From contig CASFJV010000047.1 in the NCBI GenBank assembly GCA_949295125.1, forward strand, positions 1-44,672: DNA of 44,672 nt, read 5' to 3'. Position numbers and translations under genes: made by a program. Every line of letters starts with the position of its first letter. Position 1 is the first letter of the stretch. Shown piece after piece: positions 18,760 through 27,754 of this stretch. The notes beneath the pieces were generated by a model. It did no database searches, was not told where the DNA came from, and worked only from the letters and a program-made list of their open reading frames with translations. The stretch comes from an uncultured Spirochaetales bacterium. GTDB taxonomy: Bacteria > Spirochaetota > Spirochaetia > Sphaerochaetales > Sphaerochaetaceae.

Positions 18760-19517
18760 TTGAGCCTTGAAATAAGGACAAGCCCCTTAAGGGTATGGTA
18801 GCCGTCAACACTTTCAAATCGGTCTATAAGCGGACTGATGACTTTGCTCAGTCCTCCAGTTGCGAGGACTGTTATTTTCTCCCCTACTTCCTCTTCTGTC
18901 CTGCTTATTAGTTCCTTGACAAGTCCGGCATAGCCAAGCATTATTCCGCTTCTTACTGAGTCCATGCTGTTCCTTCCAAGGCATGATGGCGGGATCTTCA
19001 GCTCCACCTGGGGAAGCTGAGCCGTTGAAGAGAACAGTGAGTTGACAGCTGTAACAAGGCCTGGAGCAATTGCAACTCCCAGCACCTTTCCATTCCTGTC
19101 AACAGTGCTGAGTGTCAGGGCTGTTCCGAAATCAACAGTCATTACAGTTTTCTCTGGATATGAATAGTGAGCGTATGCAAGATTGCAAAGAAGGTCTGAG
19201 CCAAGATCTTCCGGAATGCTTTCCCTGATAAGGCCTGTCTCGGATGAATGGCTCACCATTAAAGGTTCAATTCCAAACAGCCTGAATACGATTTTCTGGA
19301 AAGACCGTGTCAGGTTTGGAACAACTGAGGAGATGATTGCCTTTTCAATACCGTCCCTCCTGATGCCAGCCTCCCTCAACAGCGTTTCAAGTATCACAAG
19401 GTATTCATCGCTTGTCTTCTTGCTGTCACTGTATATGCGGAATGTCTCAATGAATGAGGATCCGTCATATACAGCTATTACAACATTAGTGTTCCCGATA
19501 TCTATGGCAATAAGCAT
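18753..19517 (-). CDS. coaX: Type III pantothenate kinase CoaX
   Basis: 254 aa. It phosphorylates pantothenate, the first step of coenzyme A synthesis. ASKHA-fold motifs: the N-terminal phosphate loop LIAIDIGNTNVVIAVYDG, the central DLLCNLAYAHY, VDFGTALTLSTVD and VAIAPGLVTAVNSLFSSTAQ. Type III kinases are the usual form in spirochaetes. Its ATG overlaps the stop of the ABC-F gene by one base (TAATG). Confidence 0.95.
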   Translation of the reverse strand: MLIAIDIGNTNVVIAVYDGSSFIETFRIYSDSKKTSDEYLVILETLLREAGIRRDGIEKAIISSVVPNLTRSFQKIVFRLFGIEPLMVSHSSETGLIRESIPEDLGSDLLCNLAYAHYSYPEKTVMTVDFGTALTLSTVDRNGKVLGVAIAPGLVTAVNSLFSSTAQLPQVELKIPPSCLGRNSMDSVRSGIMLGYAGLVKELISRTEEEVGEKITVLATGGLSKVISPLIDRFESVDGYHTLKGLVLISRLNH

Positions 19518-21154
19518 TACAGTAGTACGACCTGCTTTACATCCTTGTAGGCTTTAGCCCTCAAGGCCTTTATCTCTTCATTTGCAATATAGCTTTCGAA
19601 GTCAGTCATCCTGTCAATGATTCCATCTGGAGTGAACTCAATGATCCTGTTTGCAATGGATGATACGAACTGATGGTCATGGCTGTTGAAGAGGATCACT
19701 CCCTTGAAGTCAATCAGGGCATTGTTGAGCGACTGTATTGCCTCAAGATCAAGATGGCTTGTAGGCTCATCAAAAATGAGGCAGTTAGATCCCTCAAGCA
19801 TCATCTTTGCAAGTACGACACGCACCCTCTCCCCTCCAGAGAGAACCTTGCAGCTCTTAAGAGCTTCATCTCCAGAAAAAAGCATTCTTCCAAGGAATGA
19901 GCGTACATACGTATCATCATCCTCTTTGCTGAACTGCTGCAGGTAATCTGCAATGCTCTCATCATCCTTGAACATCCTGCTGTTGTCCTTAGGAAAATAC
20001 GAGAGGCTTGTGGTCACTCCCCAGCTGAATTCTCCCTCATCAGGCTCCAGCTCACCAGCAAGGATCTGGAAAAGAACGGTCTTTGCATTGTGGTTTGGAC
20101 CAACAAATGCAACCTTGTCTGTTGGATTGATAGTAAGATTTATGTTGTCAAGGACCTTCTCCCCTTCAACAGTTTTGCTGAGCCCCTTGATTTCAAGCGC
20201 CATTTTGCCAATTTCCCTATTCGGCTTGAATGCTACATAAGGGAATCTTCTTGAGCTTGGCTTGATATCATCGATAGTGAGCTTGTCAATAAGCTTTTTT
20301 CTGCTTGTTGCCTGTTTTGCCTTGGCAACATTTGAGCTGAAGCGCTGGATGAATTCCTTGAGTTCTGCAATCTTTTCATCCCTTCTCTTCTTCTCATCCT
20401 TCATCTGCTTGAGTGCAAGCTGGCTGGACATGTACCAGAAATCATAGTTTCCGACATATGTCTGGATCTTTCCGAAGTCAACGTCACAGATATGGGTGCA
20501 TACAGTATTCAGGAAATGCCTGTCATGGCTTACAACGATAACAGTGTTGTTGAAATCCTCAAGGTAATCCTCAAGCCAGTGGATTGATTCAAGATCAAGG
20601 TGGTTGGTAGGCTCGTCAAGAAGAAGGATATCAGGATTTCCGAAAAGTGCCTGGGCTAAAAGGACTCGGACCTTCAGGTTGTCCTCAATCTCATCCATTC
20701 TCTTCTCATGGAGGCTCTGCGGAATTCCCAGGCCATCGAGCATCTGTCCTGCATCGCTTTCTGCTTCCCATCCGCCAAGCTCTGCAAACTCACCTTCAAG
20801 CTCTGCAGCCTTGATTCCGTCTTCCTCCGTGAATTCAGCTTTGCTGTAGATCTCATCACGTTCTTTCATAACATCATAGAGCCTCTTATAGCCCATGATG
20901 ACAGTGTCTATTACACGGTATTCATTGAATGCAAAATGATCCTGCCTCAGAGTTGCAAGACGCTCACCCGGAGTTACGATGACTTCTCCCGTATCTGGCT
21001 CTATCTCACCTGAAAGGATTTTGAGGAATGTAGATTTTCCCGCACCGTTTGCGCCAATTATTCCATAGCAGTTGCCTGGAGTGAACTTGATGTTGACATC
21101 TTTGAATAGTACCTGTGTTCCGTAAGAAAGACTTACATTGGATGCTGTAATCAT
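19517..21154 (-). CDS. ybiT: ABC-F family ATPase, YbiT-like
   Basis: 545 aa with two ATP-binding cassettes and no membrane segments. Cassette 1: IGANGAGKSTFLKILSG, a degenerate signature (EDNLKVRVLLAQAL) and ILLLDEPTNHLDLESIHWL. Cassette 2: VGPNHNAKTVLFQILAGEL, LSGGERVRVVLAKMM, CLIFDEPTSHLD. The first-signature variant and GLGIPQSLHEKRM resemble E. coli YbiT. ABC-F proteins act on the ribosomal E site. The second Walker A is unusual (GPNHNAKT). The start is the ATG at 21154 with AGGTGG close upstream; an upstream extension lacks conservation. Confidence 0.93.
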   Translation of the reverse strand: MITASNVSLSYGTQVLFKDVNIKFTPGNCYGIIGANGAGKSTFLKILSGEIEPDTGEVIVTPGERLATLRQDHFAFNEYRVIDTVIMGYKRLYDVMKERDEIYSKAEFTEEDGIKAAELEGEFAELGGWEAESDAGQMLDGLGIPQSLHEKRMDEIEDNLKVRVLLAQALFGNPDILLLDEPTNHLDLESIHWLEDYLEDFNNTVIVVSHDRHFLNTVCTHICDVDFGKIQTYVGNYDFWYMSSQLALKQMKDEKKRRDEKIAELKEFIQRFSSNVAKAKQATSRKKLIDKLTIDDIKPSSRRFPYVAFKPNREIGKMALEIKGLSKTVEGEKVLDNINLTINPTDKVAFVGPNHNAKTVLFQILAGELEPDEGEFSWGVTTSLSYFPKDNSRMFKDDESIADYLQQFSKEDDDTYVRSFLGRMLFSGDEALKSCKVLSGGERVRVVLAKMMLEGSNCLIFDEPTSHLDLEAIQSLNNALIDFKGVILFNSHDHQFVSSIANRIIEFTPDGIIDRMTDFESYIANEEIKALRAKAYKDVKQVVLL

Positions 21155-21224
21155 AAACCACCTGTATAATTTATTTTTGCCGATAGAAATGCTAGCAGAA
21201 TTAGCTTTCTTTGTCATTAAGGCA

Positions 21225-21253
21225 GAAAAAAAGCTTCCAAATTAATGGAAGCT
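21225..21253 (-). terminator. Terminator of the tRNA-Gln/tRNA-Glu transcript
   Basis: Minus strand: AGCTTCCA, six-base loop, TGGAAGCT, then a run of seven T. It begins five bases after tRNA-Glu. Confidence 0.9.
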
Positions 21254-21257
21254 GATT

Positions 21258-21329
21258 TAGTTCCTAGGGGAATCGAACCCCTATTTAGAGACTGAGAATC
21301 TCCTGTCCTAACCATTAGACGAAGGAACC
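21258..21329 (-). tRNA. tRNA-Glu (CTC)
   Basis: 72 nt on the minus strand. The anticodon loop UUCUCAG gives CUC, and the T-arm is AGGGG-UUCGAUU-CCCCU. Acceptor GGUUCCU pairs with AGGAACU, so the terminal pair is G1-U72 instead of the usual G-C. Discriminator A. CCA is not encoded. Confidence 0.95.
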
Positions 21330-21338
21330 ATCTTTCAA

Positions 21339-21409
21339 CTGGGATGGAGGGATTCGAACCCCCAAAGGCAGAACCAGAATCTGCAGTGTTACCATTACAC
21401 TACATCCCA
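21339..21409 (-). tRNA. tRNA-Gln (CTG)
   Basis: 71 nt on the minus strand. The anticodon stem GCAGA/UCUGC carries loop UUCUGGU, so the anticodon is CUG. The acceptor has U1-A72, typical of tRNA-Gln, and discriminator G. It lies nine bases ahead of tRNA-Glu in one transcript. Confidence 0.96.
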
Positions 21410-21421
21410 AAGCACTCGAGT

Positions 21422-21451
21422 ATAATAAAAGAAAACAGAAATAACTGTCAA
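21422..21451 (-). promoter_or_regulatory. Sigma-70 promoter for tRNA-Gln and tRNA-Glu
   Basis: Minus strand: perfect TTGACA (21446-21451), 18-nt spacer, TATTAT (21422-21427), 12 nt before tRNA-Gln. Confidence 0.8.
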
Positions 21452-21460
21452 TAGCATTTC

Positions 21461-22474
21461 CTAAAATTTTTTAAATGCACTTACTCTTGCACTTGCAGAT
21501 ACATGGACATCATCTGAAAAACCATCTTTCAGGTAGTTGTAAGCAAGCCCTGCAACCATGGCACCATTATCCGTACATAGCTTCAAGGATGGGAATGTAA
21601 CTTCATAGCCGCCCTTCTCAAGATCTTTAAGCTCACTTCTTAAAAGGGAGTTTGCAGCAACTCCGCCTCCAGCGCTTATCCTCTTAAGGCCTGTATCCTT
21701 CAAGGCAATTTTCACTCTCTTCATCAGGATATTAACAGCCTGGCGCTGGAAAGATGCAGCAATATTAGCCTTTGTATCTTCATGACCTGGATTCAGGAAC
21801 CTGTCTTTCTGGTTTATTACAGCAGTCTTAAGGCCCGAATACGACATATCATAAGGATGCTTGTCCCTATCCATTGTAGGGCCAGGGAAAGAAAAGGCGT
21901 TGCTGTCCCCTTCCTTGCTGAGCCTGTCTATGACAACCCCTCCCGGATATCCAAGGTCATAGAACTTCGCAACCTTATCGAATGCCTCTCCAATTGCATC
22001 ATCGATCGTGGTTCCAAGCACATCCACGCTGTCATAGCTGTTAACTTTGCATATTACGGTATGTCCGCCTGAAACAAGCACTCCAAGATATGGATACTCC
22101 AAAGGATGCTCAATCTGCGATGCATAAAGGTGTGCCCTTATATGATCTATAGCTATGAACGGAATGCCCAGAGTGGAGGCAAAAGACTTTGCAAAATTCA
22201 CTCCGACCAGCAATGAGCCAAGAAGCCCGGGCCTGTTAGTGAATGCCACTGCATCCAGATCCTCTTTTGTAATTCCTGCTTTTGCTATGGCAGCCTCTAC
22301 AACCTGCTCTATCCATTCTGTGTGCAGCCTGGATGCAAGCTCAGGAACAACTCCCTGATATGGCTTATGAAGTTCTATCTGAGTTGCTATGATATTGCTC
22401 AGCACCTGCTTTGCATCAACTACAACAGCTGCCGAACACTCATCACAGCTCGTCTCAATTCCAAGTATTGTCAT
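21461..22474 (-). CDS. tsaD: tRNA threonylcarbamoyladenosine transferase TsaD
   Basis: 337 aa, full length. It transfers the threonylcarbamoyl group to A37 of tRNAs reading ANN codons, with TsaB, TsaC and TsaE. Motifs: ILGIETSCDECSAAVV at the N-terminus, the metal-binding HxxxH as IDHIRAHLYAS, GVLVSGGHTVIC, GYPGGVVIDRLS and SAGGGVAANSLLR. The start overlaps the stop of the upstream 87-aa gene by four bases (ATGA). Confidence 0.97.
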   Translation of the reverse strand: MTILGIETSCDECSAAVVVDAKQVLSNIIATQIELHKPYQGVVPELASRLHTEWIEQVVEAAIAKAGITKEDLDAVAFTNRPGLLGSLLVGVNFAKSFASTLGIPFIAIDHIRAHLYASQIEHPLEYPYLGVLVSGGHTVICKVNSYDSVDVLGTTIDDAIGEAFDKVAKFYDLGYPGGVVIDRLSKEGDSNAFSFPGPTMDRDKHPYDMSYSGLKTAVINQKDRFLNPGHEDTKANIAASFQRQAVNILMKRVKIALKDTGLKRISAGGGVAANSLLRSELKDLEKGGYEVTFPSLKLCTDNGAMVAGLAYNYLKDGFSDDVHVSASARVSAFKKF

Positions 22475-22734
22475 GCGTTGAATGTCCTTTTATAAATATC
22501 CTGAAGGTATTTTTCGTATGATGCATTAAAGCTGTCTTCAAGGAATTTCTCAATCCTTGAGACACTCATGTTTTCATATAGATAATCAAAAACTTCTTTA
22601 GACCAGGTAAGTCCAACAAGCGGCATATCTGAATGCCTGAACTCATTCTTAGTGTCTATGGAGAGCACTAGCGAATCATCTGAAAGCTGGTCAAACTGGT
22701 TTTCTTCAAACATTTCACCAAAAAAACTGTCCAT
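22471..22734 (-). CDS. Hypothetical protein coupled to tsaD
   Basis: 87 aa, not recognised. It is acidic with aromatic residues (MDSFFGEMFEENQFDQLSDD, FDYLYENMSVSRIEKFLEDS) and has no membrane segment or signal peptide. GGGGAGG lies six nt before the ATG. The ATGA overlap suggests it is made in step with TsaD; a role with TsaD is only inferred from position. Confidence 0.8.
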   Translation of the reverse strand: MDSFFGEMFEENQFDQLSDDSLVLSIDTKNEFRHSDMPLVGLTWSKEVFDYLYENMSVSRIEKFLEDSFNASYEKYLQDIYKRTFNA

Positions 22735-22809
22735 CGTTATCCTCCCCGGTATTAATAATATATCATTTTTCCATTAAAATTAGAACGATTTAGGAAAAAG
22801 TGAAGATCT

Positions 22810-22850
22810 GGATGAAATAAATGTCCAGAAACAAGAACATTTTTTCATCC
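22810..22850. repeat. 14-bp imperfect hairpin in the tsaD / tRNA-Thr intergenic region
   Basis: Arms GGATGAAA-(T bulge)-AAATGT (22810-22824) and ACATTTTTTCATCC (22837-22850), loop of 12 nt. No T-run follows on either strand, so it is not a standard terminator. The rest of 22735-22937 holds the tRNA-Thr promoter and a CTGCAG-AAA-CTGCAG motif; no gene is seen. Confidence 0.5.
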
Positions 22851-22899
22851 ATCAGCTTCAAAAACCTGCAGAAACTGCAGACTCTTTCATGTACTGGGA

Positions 22900-22928
22900 T
22901 TGCAAAAGAATCCTATTTTCTCTATAGT
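22900..22928 (+). promoter_or_regulatory. Sigma-70 promoter for tRNA-Thr
   Basis: TTGCAA (22900-22905), 17-nt spacer, TATAGT (22923-22928), nine bases before the tRNA 5' end. Confidence 0.75.
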
Positions 22929-22937
22929 ACAGGAAGC

Positions 22938-23009
22938 GCCAAAGTAGCTCAGTGGTAGAGCAGCTCCCTCGTAATGAGCAGGTCGTGAGTCCGATTCTCA
23001 CCTTTGGCT
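22938..23009 (+). tRNA. tRNA-Thr (CGT)
   Basis: 72 nt. Acceptor GCCAAAG/CUUUGGC, D-stem GCUC/GAGC, anticodon loop CUCGUAA with anticodon CGU, T-loop GAGUCCGAUUCUC. Position 31-39 is a C-U mismatch at the base of the anticodon stem. A run of T follows directly. CCA is not encoded. Confidence 0.94.
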
Positions 23010-23015
23010 CTTTTT

Positions 23016-23825
23016 TTATTCTTCCGCTTCTATCAGGGAAAGCTTATATACTGCAGCAAAGCCCAGGATGAAAAGCAAAATGGCAATCAGCACTGACCAT
23101 CCCCCAGGCAGTCCTGGATAGATCTCCCTTATTGAGCCAAGCAGGAATCCAAGAATAACCATATATGTAATCTTCGGATACCTCTTCATAGCAATCTCAA
23201 GGACTTTCGTAAGTGCAAGGATACCTGCAAGAAGGCCAAAGACTATCGGCAGAAGCGACAGGAACTGGTTATTTGACAGCGCACTTATAATTGGCTCATA
23301 AAGTCCGAGAACAAGAAGAAGATAGCTTGTGCTGATTCCAGGAAGGACAAGCCCTATTGATACCAGCACTCCTCCAAGCACCTGTATCAGGATATCGGAA
23401 AAACCGGCATCAAGGCTTGGATTGAATATCCCTTCAGGTATGAAATCAATTGAAAACACGATAGTTATTCCAAGAATTATGTAAATGATGCTTGGAACAT
23501 CAAAACCTTCAGAATGCGCTTTTTTCACCATCATTGGTATCGTTCCGCAGACTGCACCAAGGAAGAGATACATTATCACAAGTGAATACCTTGTGATCAG
23601 GATTTCAAGAGGGCGTGCTGCAAGAAGTATTCCAAAAAGGGCAGCAGCAACAAAAAGAAGCAGGTACTTCAGGCTGGATACGAATGTATTTCTTGAAAAA
23701 AGTGATGGAATTGCGGAGATGAGATGATCATACTCATCTAATATCATTGCCATGGATCCGCCGGATACTCCTGGGATCATCATGCTTGCTCCAACAACAA
23801 ATCCTTTAATAAGTGTCTTAATCAT
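23016..23825 (-). CDS. popT: DUF368 membrane protein, probable polyprenyl-phosphate transporter PopT
   Basis: 269 aa with about eight or nine hydrophobic segments. The family repeats are clear: FVVGASMMIPGVSGGSMAMI near the N-terminus and GLVLPGISTSYLLLVLGLY in the second half. DUF368 proteins (PopT) recycle undecaprenyl phosphate from the outer to the inner face of the membrane for envelope synthesis; assignment here is by family. The ATG lies seven nt after TATATT with no ribosome-binding site, another candidate leaderless gene. It converges on tRNA-Thr, six bases away. Confidence 0.92.
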   Translation of the reverse strand: MIKTLIKGFVVGASMMIPGVSGGSMAMILDEYDHLISAIPSLFSRNTFVSSLKYLLLFVAAALFGILLAARPLEILITRYSLVIMYLFLGAVCGTIPMMVKKAHSEGFDVPSIIYIILGITIVFSIDFIPEGIFNPSLDAGFSDILIQVLGGVLVSIGLVLPGISTSYLLLVLGLYEPIISALSNNQFLSLLPIVFGLLAGILALTKVLEIAMKRYPKITYMVILGFLLGSIREIYPGLPGGWSVLIAILLFILGFAAVYKLSLIEAEE

Positions 23826-23832
23826 GGAAATG

Positions 23833-23861
23833 AATATACAAAGAAGAAGGGAGGCTGAAAA
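23833..23861 (-). promoter_or_regulatory. Putative leaderless promoter of the DUF368 gene
   Basis: Minus strand: TTTTCA (23856-23861), 17-nt spacer, TATATT (23833-23838), seven nt to the ATG. The -35 sits in the loop of the ppdK terminator hairpin. Confidence 0.5.
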
Positions 23862-23870
23862 GAGCCTCCC
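23849..23870 (-). terminator. Terminator hairpin after ppdK
   Basis: GGGAGGCT and AGCCTCCC form an 8-bp stem with a six-base loop, followed on the minus strand by TTCTTCTTTG. The T-run is interrupted. Confidence 0.65.
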
Positions 23871-23909
23871 AAACTATTTTAGCAATTGTTTATGCCTGTT
23901 AATCCCAAG

Positions 23910-26621
23910 TTAATTCTTTGCCTGGGAAATTGCTGCCTGAGCAGCTGCAAGCCTTGCAATTGGCACGCGGAACGGAGAACATGAAACGTAGTTCAGTCCG
24001 ATTGACTGGCAGAATGCGATCGTTTTTGGATCACCGCCATGCTCGCCGCAGATTCCAAGCTTGATATCAGGACGTACTGACCTTCCAAGCTCAGCAGCCA
24101 TCTTAACAAGTTTTCCAACTCCATCAAAATCGATTGTTGCAAATGGATCATAATCATAGAACTGCTTGTCAGGATCATTTACATAATGGCCGAGGAAGGA
24201 AGCTGCATCATCACGGCTGAATCCGCATGTCATCTGTGTCAGGTCATTCGTTCCAAATGAGAAGAATTCTGCTTCCTTTGCAATCTCATCTGCTGTGATT
24301 GCTGCACGTGGAACCTCGATCATAGTGCCTATCTTGTAATCGATCCTGATCCCCTGCTCCTCAAATACCCTGTCAATAACCTCTACTGCCTTTTCCTTGC
24401 AGTAATTGAACTCCTTGTAAATTCCAACAAGAGGAATCATGATCTCAGGATGGACAGAAATTCCTTCCCTCTTTACATGGATAGCAGCTTCAATAATTGC
24501 CCTGACCTGCATTTTAAGGATCTCAGGATATATGATTGCAAGCCTGCAGCCACGGAAGCCAAGCATAGGATTGAATTCATGCAGGCTGTTGATCTTCTGT
24601 GCAATTTCCTCTGCGCTGATTCCAAGTGTCAAAGCCATCTCATGGCGGCTGGTATGGTCATTCGGAAGGAATTCATGGAGAGGAGGATCTAGAAGCCTGA
24701 TTGTCACAGGCAGGCCATTGAGAACCTCGAAAATCCCGATGAAATCCTCTCTCTGCATTGGAAGAAGCTCACTTAATGCCACTTCCCTTTCCTTAGTGTT
24801 GTTTGCAAGGATCATCTTCCTCATTGAGATGATTCTCTTTCCGCCGAAGAACATATGCTCAGTCCTGCAAAGCCCAACGCCCTCTGCTCCAAGCTCCACA
24901 GCATGTTTTGCATCCTGAGGAGTATCAGCATTGGTCCTTACTCCCATAGTCTTGAATTCATTTACATAGCCCATGAACTTCTTGTAGTTCTGGAACAGCG
25001 TTGACTCGCTTTCCCTCATAGTTCCTTCAAGAACCTGCATGATCTCTGACGGTTTTACAGGAATCTTCTGGGCATATACTGCACCAGTAAATCCGTCAAT
25101 TGCCATATAGTCGCCTTCAGAGAGGATGAGGCCTCCAACCTCGAGAGTTTTCTTTATCTCATCAACGTGTATTTCGCTGCATCCAGATACGCATGGGCAT
25201 CCCATACCGCGGGCAACAACTGCAGCATGGCTTGTCATTCCACCCCTGCATGTGACTATGCCACGGCTCACGGCCATACCGCCGATATCCTCCGGACTTG
25301 TCTCAACACGGACAAGAAGGACATCCTTTCCTTCAGAAGCTGCCTTCTCTGCATCTTTGGCTGTAAAATATATCTGGCCGCATGCTCCTCCAGGGCTGGC
25401 ATTAAGGCCATGAGTTGCCTCCTTGCACCCAAGATCGCGGATGATCTTATTGTCAAGCACAGGAGCAAAGAGCTTGCTGAATTCGCTTGCAGGTACCCTG
25501 CTTACTGCAGTTTTCTTGCCAATCAGCCCCTCTTCAACCATCTCCACCTGGCTTCTGAGCCAGCTGAATATGGTCCTCTTTCCGCTTCTTGTCTGAAGCA
25601 TGTAGAGCTTCCCTTCCTGGATTGTGAATTCCAGATCCTGCATATCCTTATAATGCTTTTCAAGGATTGACCTTATGTTTACAAGCTGCTTATAGGCATC
25701 CGGGTTGACTTTTGCCAGCGTATCTATTGACTGCGGAGTCCTGATGCCTGCAACAACATCCTCTCCCTGTGCATTCATCAGGTATTCGCCAAAGAACTTA
25801 TTCTCACCTGTTGATGGATCCCTTGTGAATGCAACGCCAGTTCCACTGGTCTCTCCCATATTTCCGAATACCATGCACTGGACATTGACGGCAGTACCGA
25901 GAAGGCCGCGGATATCATTCATCATCCTGTACTTAATTGCCCTTTCATTGTTCCAGCTTCCGAATACAGCATCGATTGCCTTGAAAAGCTGGTATTCAGG
26001 ATCTGTCGGGAAATCTTCCCCAGTAGACTTCCTGTACATAATCTTATATCGCTTGACGACTTCCTTGATCATGTCAACTGTAAGCTCATTATCGAATGTG
26101 ATTCCGTTCTCATCCTTCACGCTCTGCAGTATGAATTCAAACTTGGCATGTTCAACGCCCATTACTACATCGCCGAACATCTGGATGAAACGCCTGTAGC
26201 TGTCCCATGCAAAACGCTCATTCCCTGTTTTCTTAATCAGAGCCTCAAGGCTGTCAGGATTAAGTCCAAGGTTGAGGACAGTATCCATCATTCCAGGCAT
26301 TGACTGTGCAGCTCCGCTTCTTACTGAAACAAGAAGAGGGTTCTCCTTGTCTCCAAGCCTTGCACCCTGCAATGTCTCAAGCCTTTTAAGGTTTTCAAGA
26401 ACCTCTTCCCTCATGCCATCAGGATAGCCACCGCCGGATTTATCAAAAAAAGCACATGCTTCTGTTGTAATTGTGAATCCAGGAGGAACCGGAAGTCCGA
26501 TGCTTGTCATGTCAGCAAGATTTGCTCCCTTTCCACCAAGGAGGCCCTTCATGTCAGCAGAACCTTCTGCTTTGCCTCCACCGAAAAAATAAACATACTT
26601 CTTTCTCTCTGATTTTGCCAT
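23910..26621 (-). CDS. ppdK: Pyruvate, phosphate dikinase
   Basis: 903 aa. It interconverts pyruvate, ATP and phosphate with phosphoenolpyruvate, AMP and pyrophosphate. The N-terminal nucleotide domain has GLLGGKGANLADMTSIGLPV and SVRSGAAQSMPGMMDTVLN; the central swivel domain has the phospho-histidine motif GGMTSHAAVVARGMGCPCVS; the C-terminal PEP barrel has FFSFGTNDLTQMTCGFSRDD and GICGEHGGDP. Pyrophosphate-linked glycolysis is common in treponemes. AGAGG lies seven nt before the ATG. Confidence 0.97.
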   Translation of the reverse strand: MAKSERKKYVYFFGGGKAEGSADMKGLLGGKGANLADMTSIGLPVPPGFTITTEACAFFDKSGGGYPDGMREEVLENLKRLETLQGARLGDKENPLLVSVRSGAAQSMPGMMDTVLNLGLNPDSLEALIKKTGNERFAWDSYRRFIQMFGDVVMGVEHAKFEFILQSVKDENGITFDNELTVDMIKEVVKRYKIMYRKSTGEDFPTDPEYQLFKAIDAVFGSWNNERAIKYRMMNDIRGLLGTAVNVQCMVFGNMGETSGTGVAFTRDPSTGENKFFGEYLMNAQGEDVVAGIRTPQSIDTLAKVNPDAYKQLVNIRSILEKHYKDMQDLEFTIQEGKLYMLQTRSGKRTIFSWLRSQVEMVEEGLIGKKTAVSRVPASEFSKLFAPVLDNKIIRDLGCKEATHGLNASPGGACGQIYFTAKDAEKAASEGKDVLLVRVETSPEDIGGMAVSRGIVTCRGGMTSHAAVVARGMGCPCVSGCSEIHVDEIKKTLEVGGLILSEGDYMAIDGFTGAVYAQKIPVKPSEIMQVLEGTMRESESTLFQNYKKFMGYVNEFKTMGVRTNADTPQDAKHAVELGAEGVGLCRTEHMFFGGKRIISMRKMILANNTKEREVALSELLPMQREDFIGIFEVLNGLPVTIRLLDPPLHEFLPNDHTSRHEMALTLGISAEEIAQKINSLHEFNPMLGFRGCRLAIIYPEILKMQVRAIIEAAIHVKREGISVHPEIMIPLVGIYKEFNYCKEKAVEVIDRVFEEQGIRIDYKIGTMIEVPRAAITADEIAKEAEFFSFGTNDLTQMTCGFSRDDAASFLGHYVNDPDKQFYDYDPFATIDFDGVGKLVKMAAELGRSVRPDIKLGICGEHGGDPKTIAFCQSIGLNYVSCSPFRVPIARLAAAQAAISQAKN

Positions 26622-26719
26622 TTTAACCTCTTTGTAAAAGCTTAATCAGCTTACCATGCAAAGTATTCAAAAGCAACACCGTTTACCTAATTATTTATGG
26701 CATATAGCAATAATAATAA

Positions 26720-26745
26720 AAATTGAAACAGTGTTTCATTTTTTT
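26720..26745. terminator. Bidirectional-looking terminator after the RpoS-like sigma gene
   Basis: TGAAAC, AGT loop, GTTTCA, flanked by A-rich and T-rich runs on both sides, so it could end transcription of the sigma gene on the minus strand. The rest of 26622-26850 shows no gene. Confidence 0.55.
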
Positions 26746-26850
26746 AAGCTATTTTACAAGAATAATAGACATGTTTTTTCAAAAGGAATGGCAAGGATGT
26801 AAGAATGAAAAAAAGGGCAAGGCAAACACCCTGTCCTCTATATGAATGAA

Positions 26851-27726
26851 TTAACAAGCCATCGTATAGCATTCGAGAGCCTTGCTGGAACTTGAATCCC
26901 TGAGTTTCTCAAGTGCCCTCTTCTCTATCTGCCTGATACGCTCCTTCGTAAGTCCGAATTCAAGCCCGATATCCTTCAGGCTCATTGGTTTTGATCCGTC
27001 CAGGCCATACCTCTTTATTATTATGTTCCTCTCCTTATCACTGAGGTTTTCCAGAAGTGTCCATACCTCCGACTTAAGGGAATCATTTACAGTCTCTTCC
27101 TCAGGCCCGACATTTGGATCCTCTATGAACTCACTGAATGTGGATGATGAGTCATCATCACTTTTAATTGCAGAGTCAAGATTTACCATGTCCTGACTGA
27201 TTGAAAGCAGATCCTTTACAAGCTTTTCATCAAGCCCTGTCTTCAGGCTGAGAATGGAAATATCATTAGGATCTTCCATGTTTTCATGCAGGATCTCACT
27301 CTGTGCCCTCTGAATCTGCATAAGCTCGTTAGCCCTGTTAAGTGGAAGGCGAACTGCCCTAGCCTTCTCGCTTAAAGCCTTCATGATTGACTGCCTGATC
27401 CACCATACTGCGTATGAAATGAAATGGTAGCCTTTTTCAGGTTCGAATTTCTCAAGAGCCGTAATGAGCCCGATATTTCCCTCATTTATAAGATCAGAGA
27501 GCGGCATTCCCTGCCCCCTGTATTTTTTTGCTACTGATACCACAAAACGGAGATTTGCATTTATTATCCTGTCAAATGCTTTCTTATCTCCATTCTTTGC
27601 CTTCAGTGCCAGCTCATACTCTTCATCATAACTGAGCATGGGAATCCTGTTTATCTCATCAAGATATATGGAAAGAACTTCGTTCTCCGAATCCAGATAA
27701 GCTGCATTTGATGTTTCTTTAGCCAT
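26851..27726 (-). CDS. Second sigma-70-family factor, RpoS/sigma-43-like
   Basis: 291 aa. It lacks region 1.1 and the long insert of RpoD. Region 1.2 is VLSIYLDEINRIPMLSYDEE; region 2 is LRFVVSVAKKYRGQGMPLSD and YAVWWIRQSIMKAL; region 4 is LSDKERNIIIKRYGLDG and LTKERIRQIEKRALEKLR. It is an alternative group 2/3 factor. T. pallidum carries a comparable sigma-43 gene next to groES. The start is the ATG at 27726 (MAKETSNAAY) with AAGGAG ten nt upstream. A near-consensus sigma-54 promoter lies immediately upstream, like RpoN control of Borrelia rpoS. The longer open frame would run across that promoter. Confidence 0.93.
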   Translation of the reverse strand: MAKETSNAAYLDSENEVLSIYLDEINRIPMLSYDEEYELALKAKNGDKKAFDRIINANLRFVVSVAKKYRGQGMPLSDLINEGNIGLITALEKFEPEKGYHFISYAVWWIRQSIMKALSEKARAVRLPLNRANELMQIQRAQSEILHENMEDPNDISILSLKTGLDEKLVKDLLSISQDMVNLDSAIKSDDDSSSTFSEFIEDPNVGPEEETVNDSLKSEVWTLLENLSDKERNIIIKRYGLDGSKPMSLKDIGLEFGLTKERIRQIEKRALEKLRDSSSSKALECYTMAC

Positions 27727-27754
27727 TTTTGGTTTTCTCCTTATGTAACTTAAC

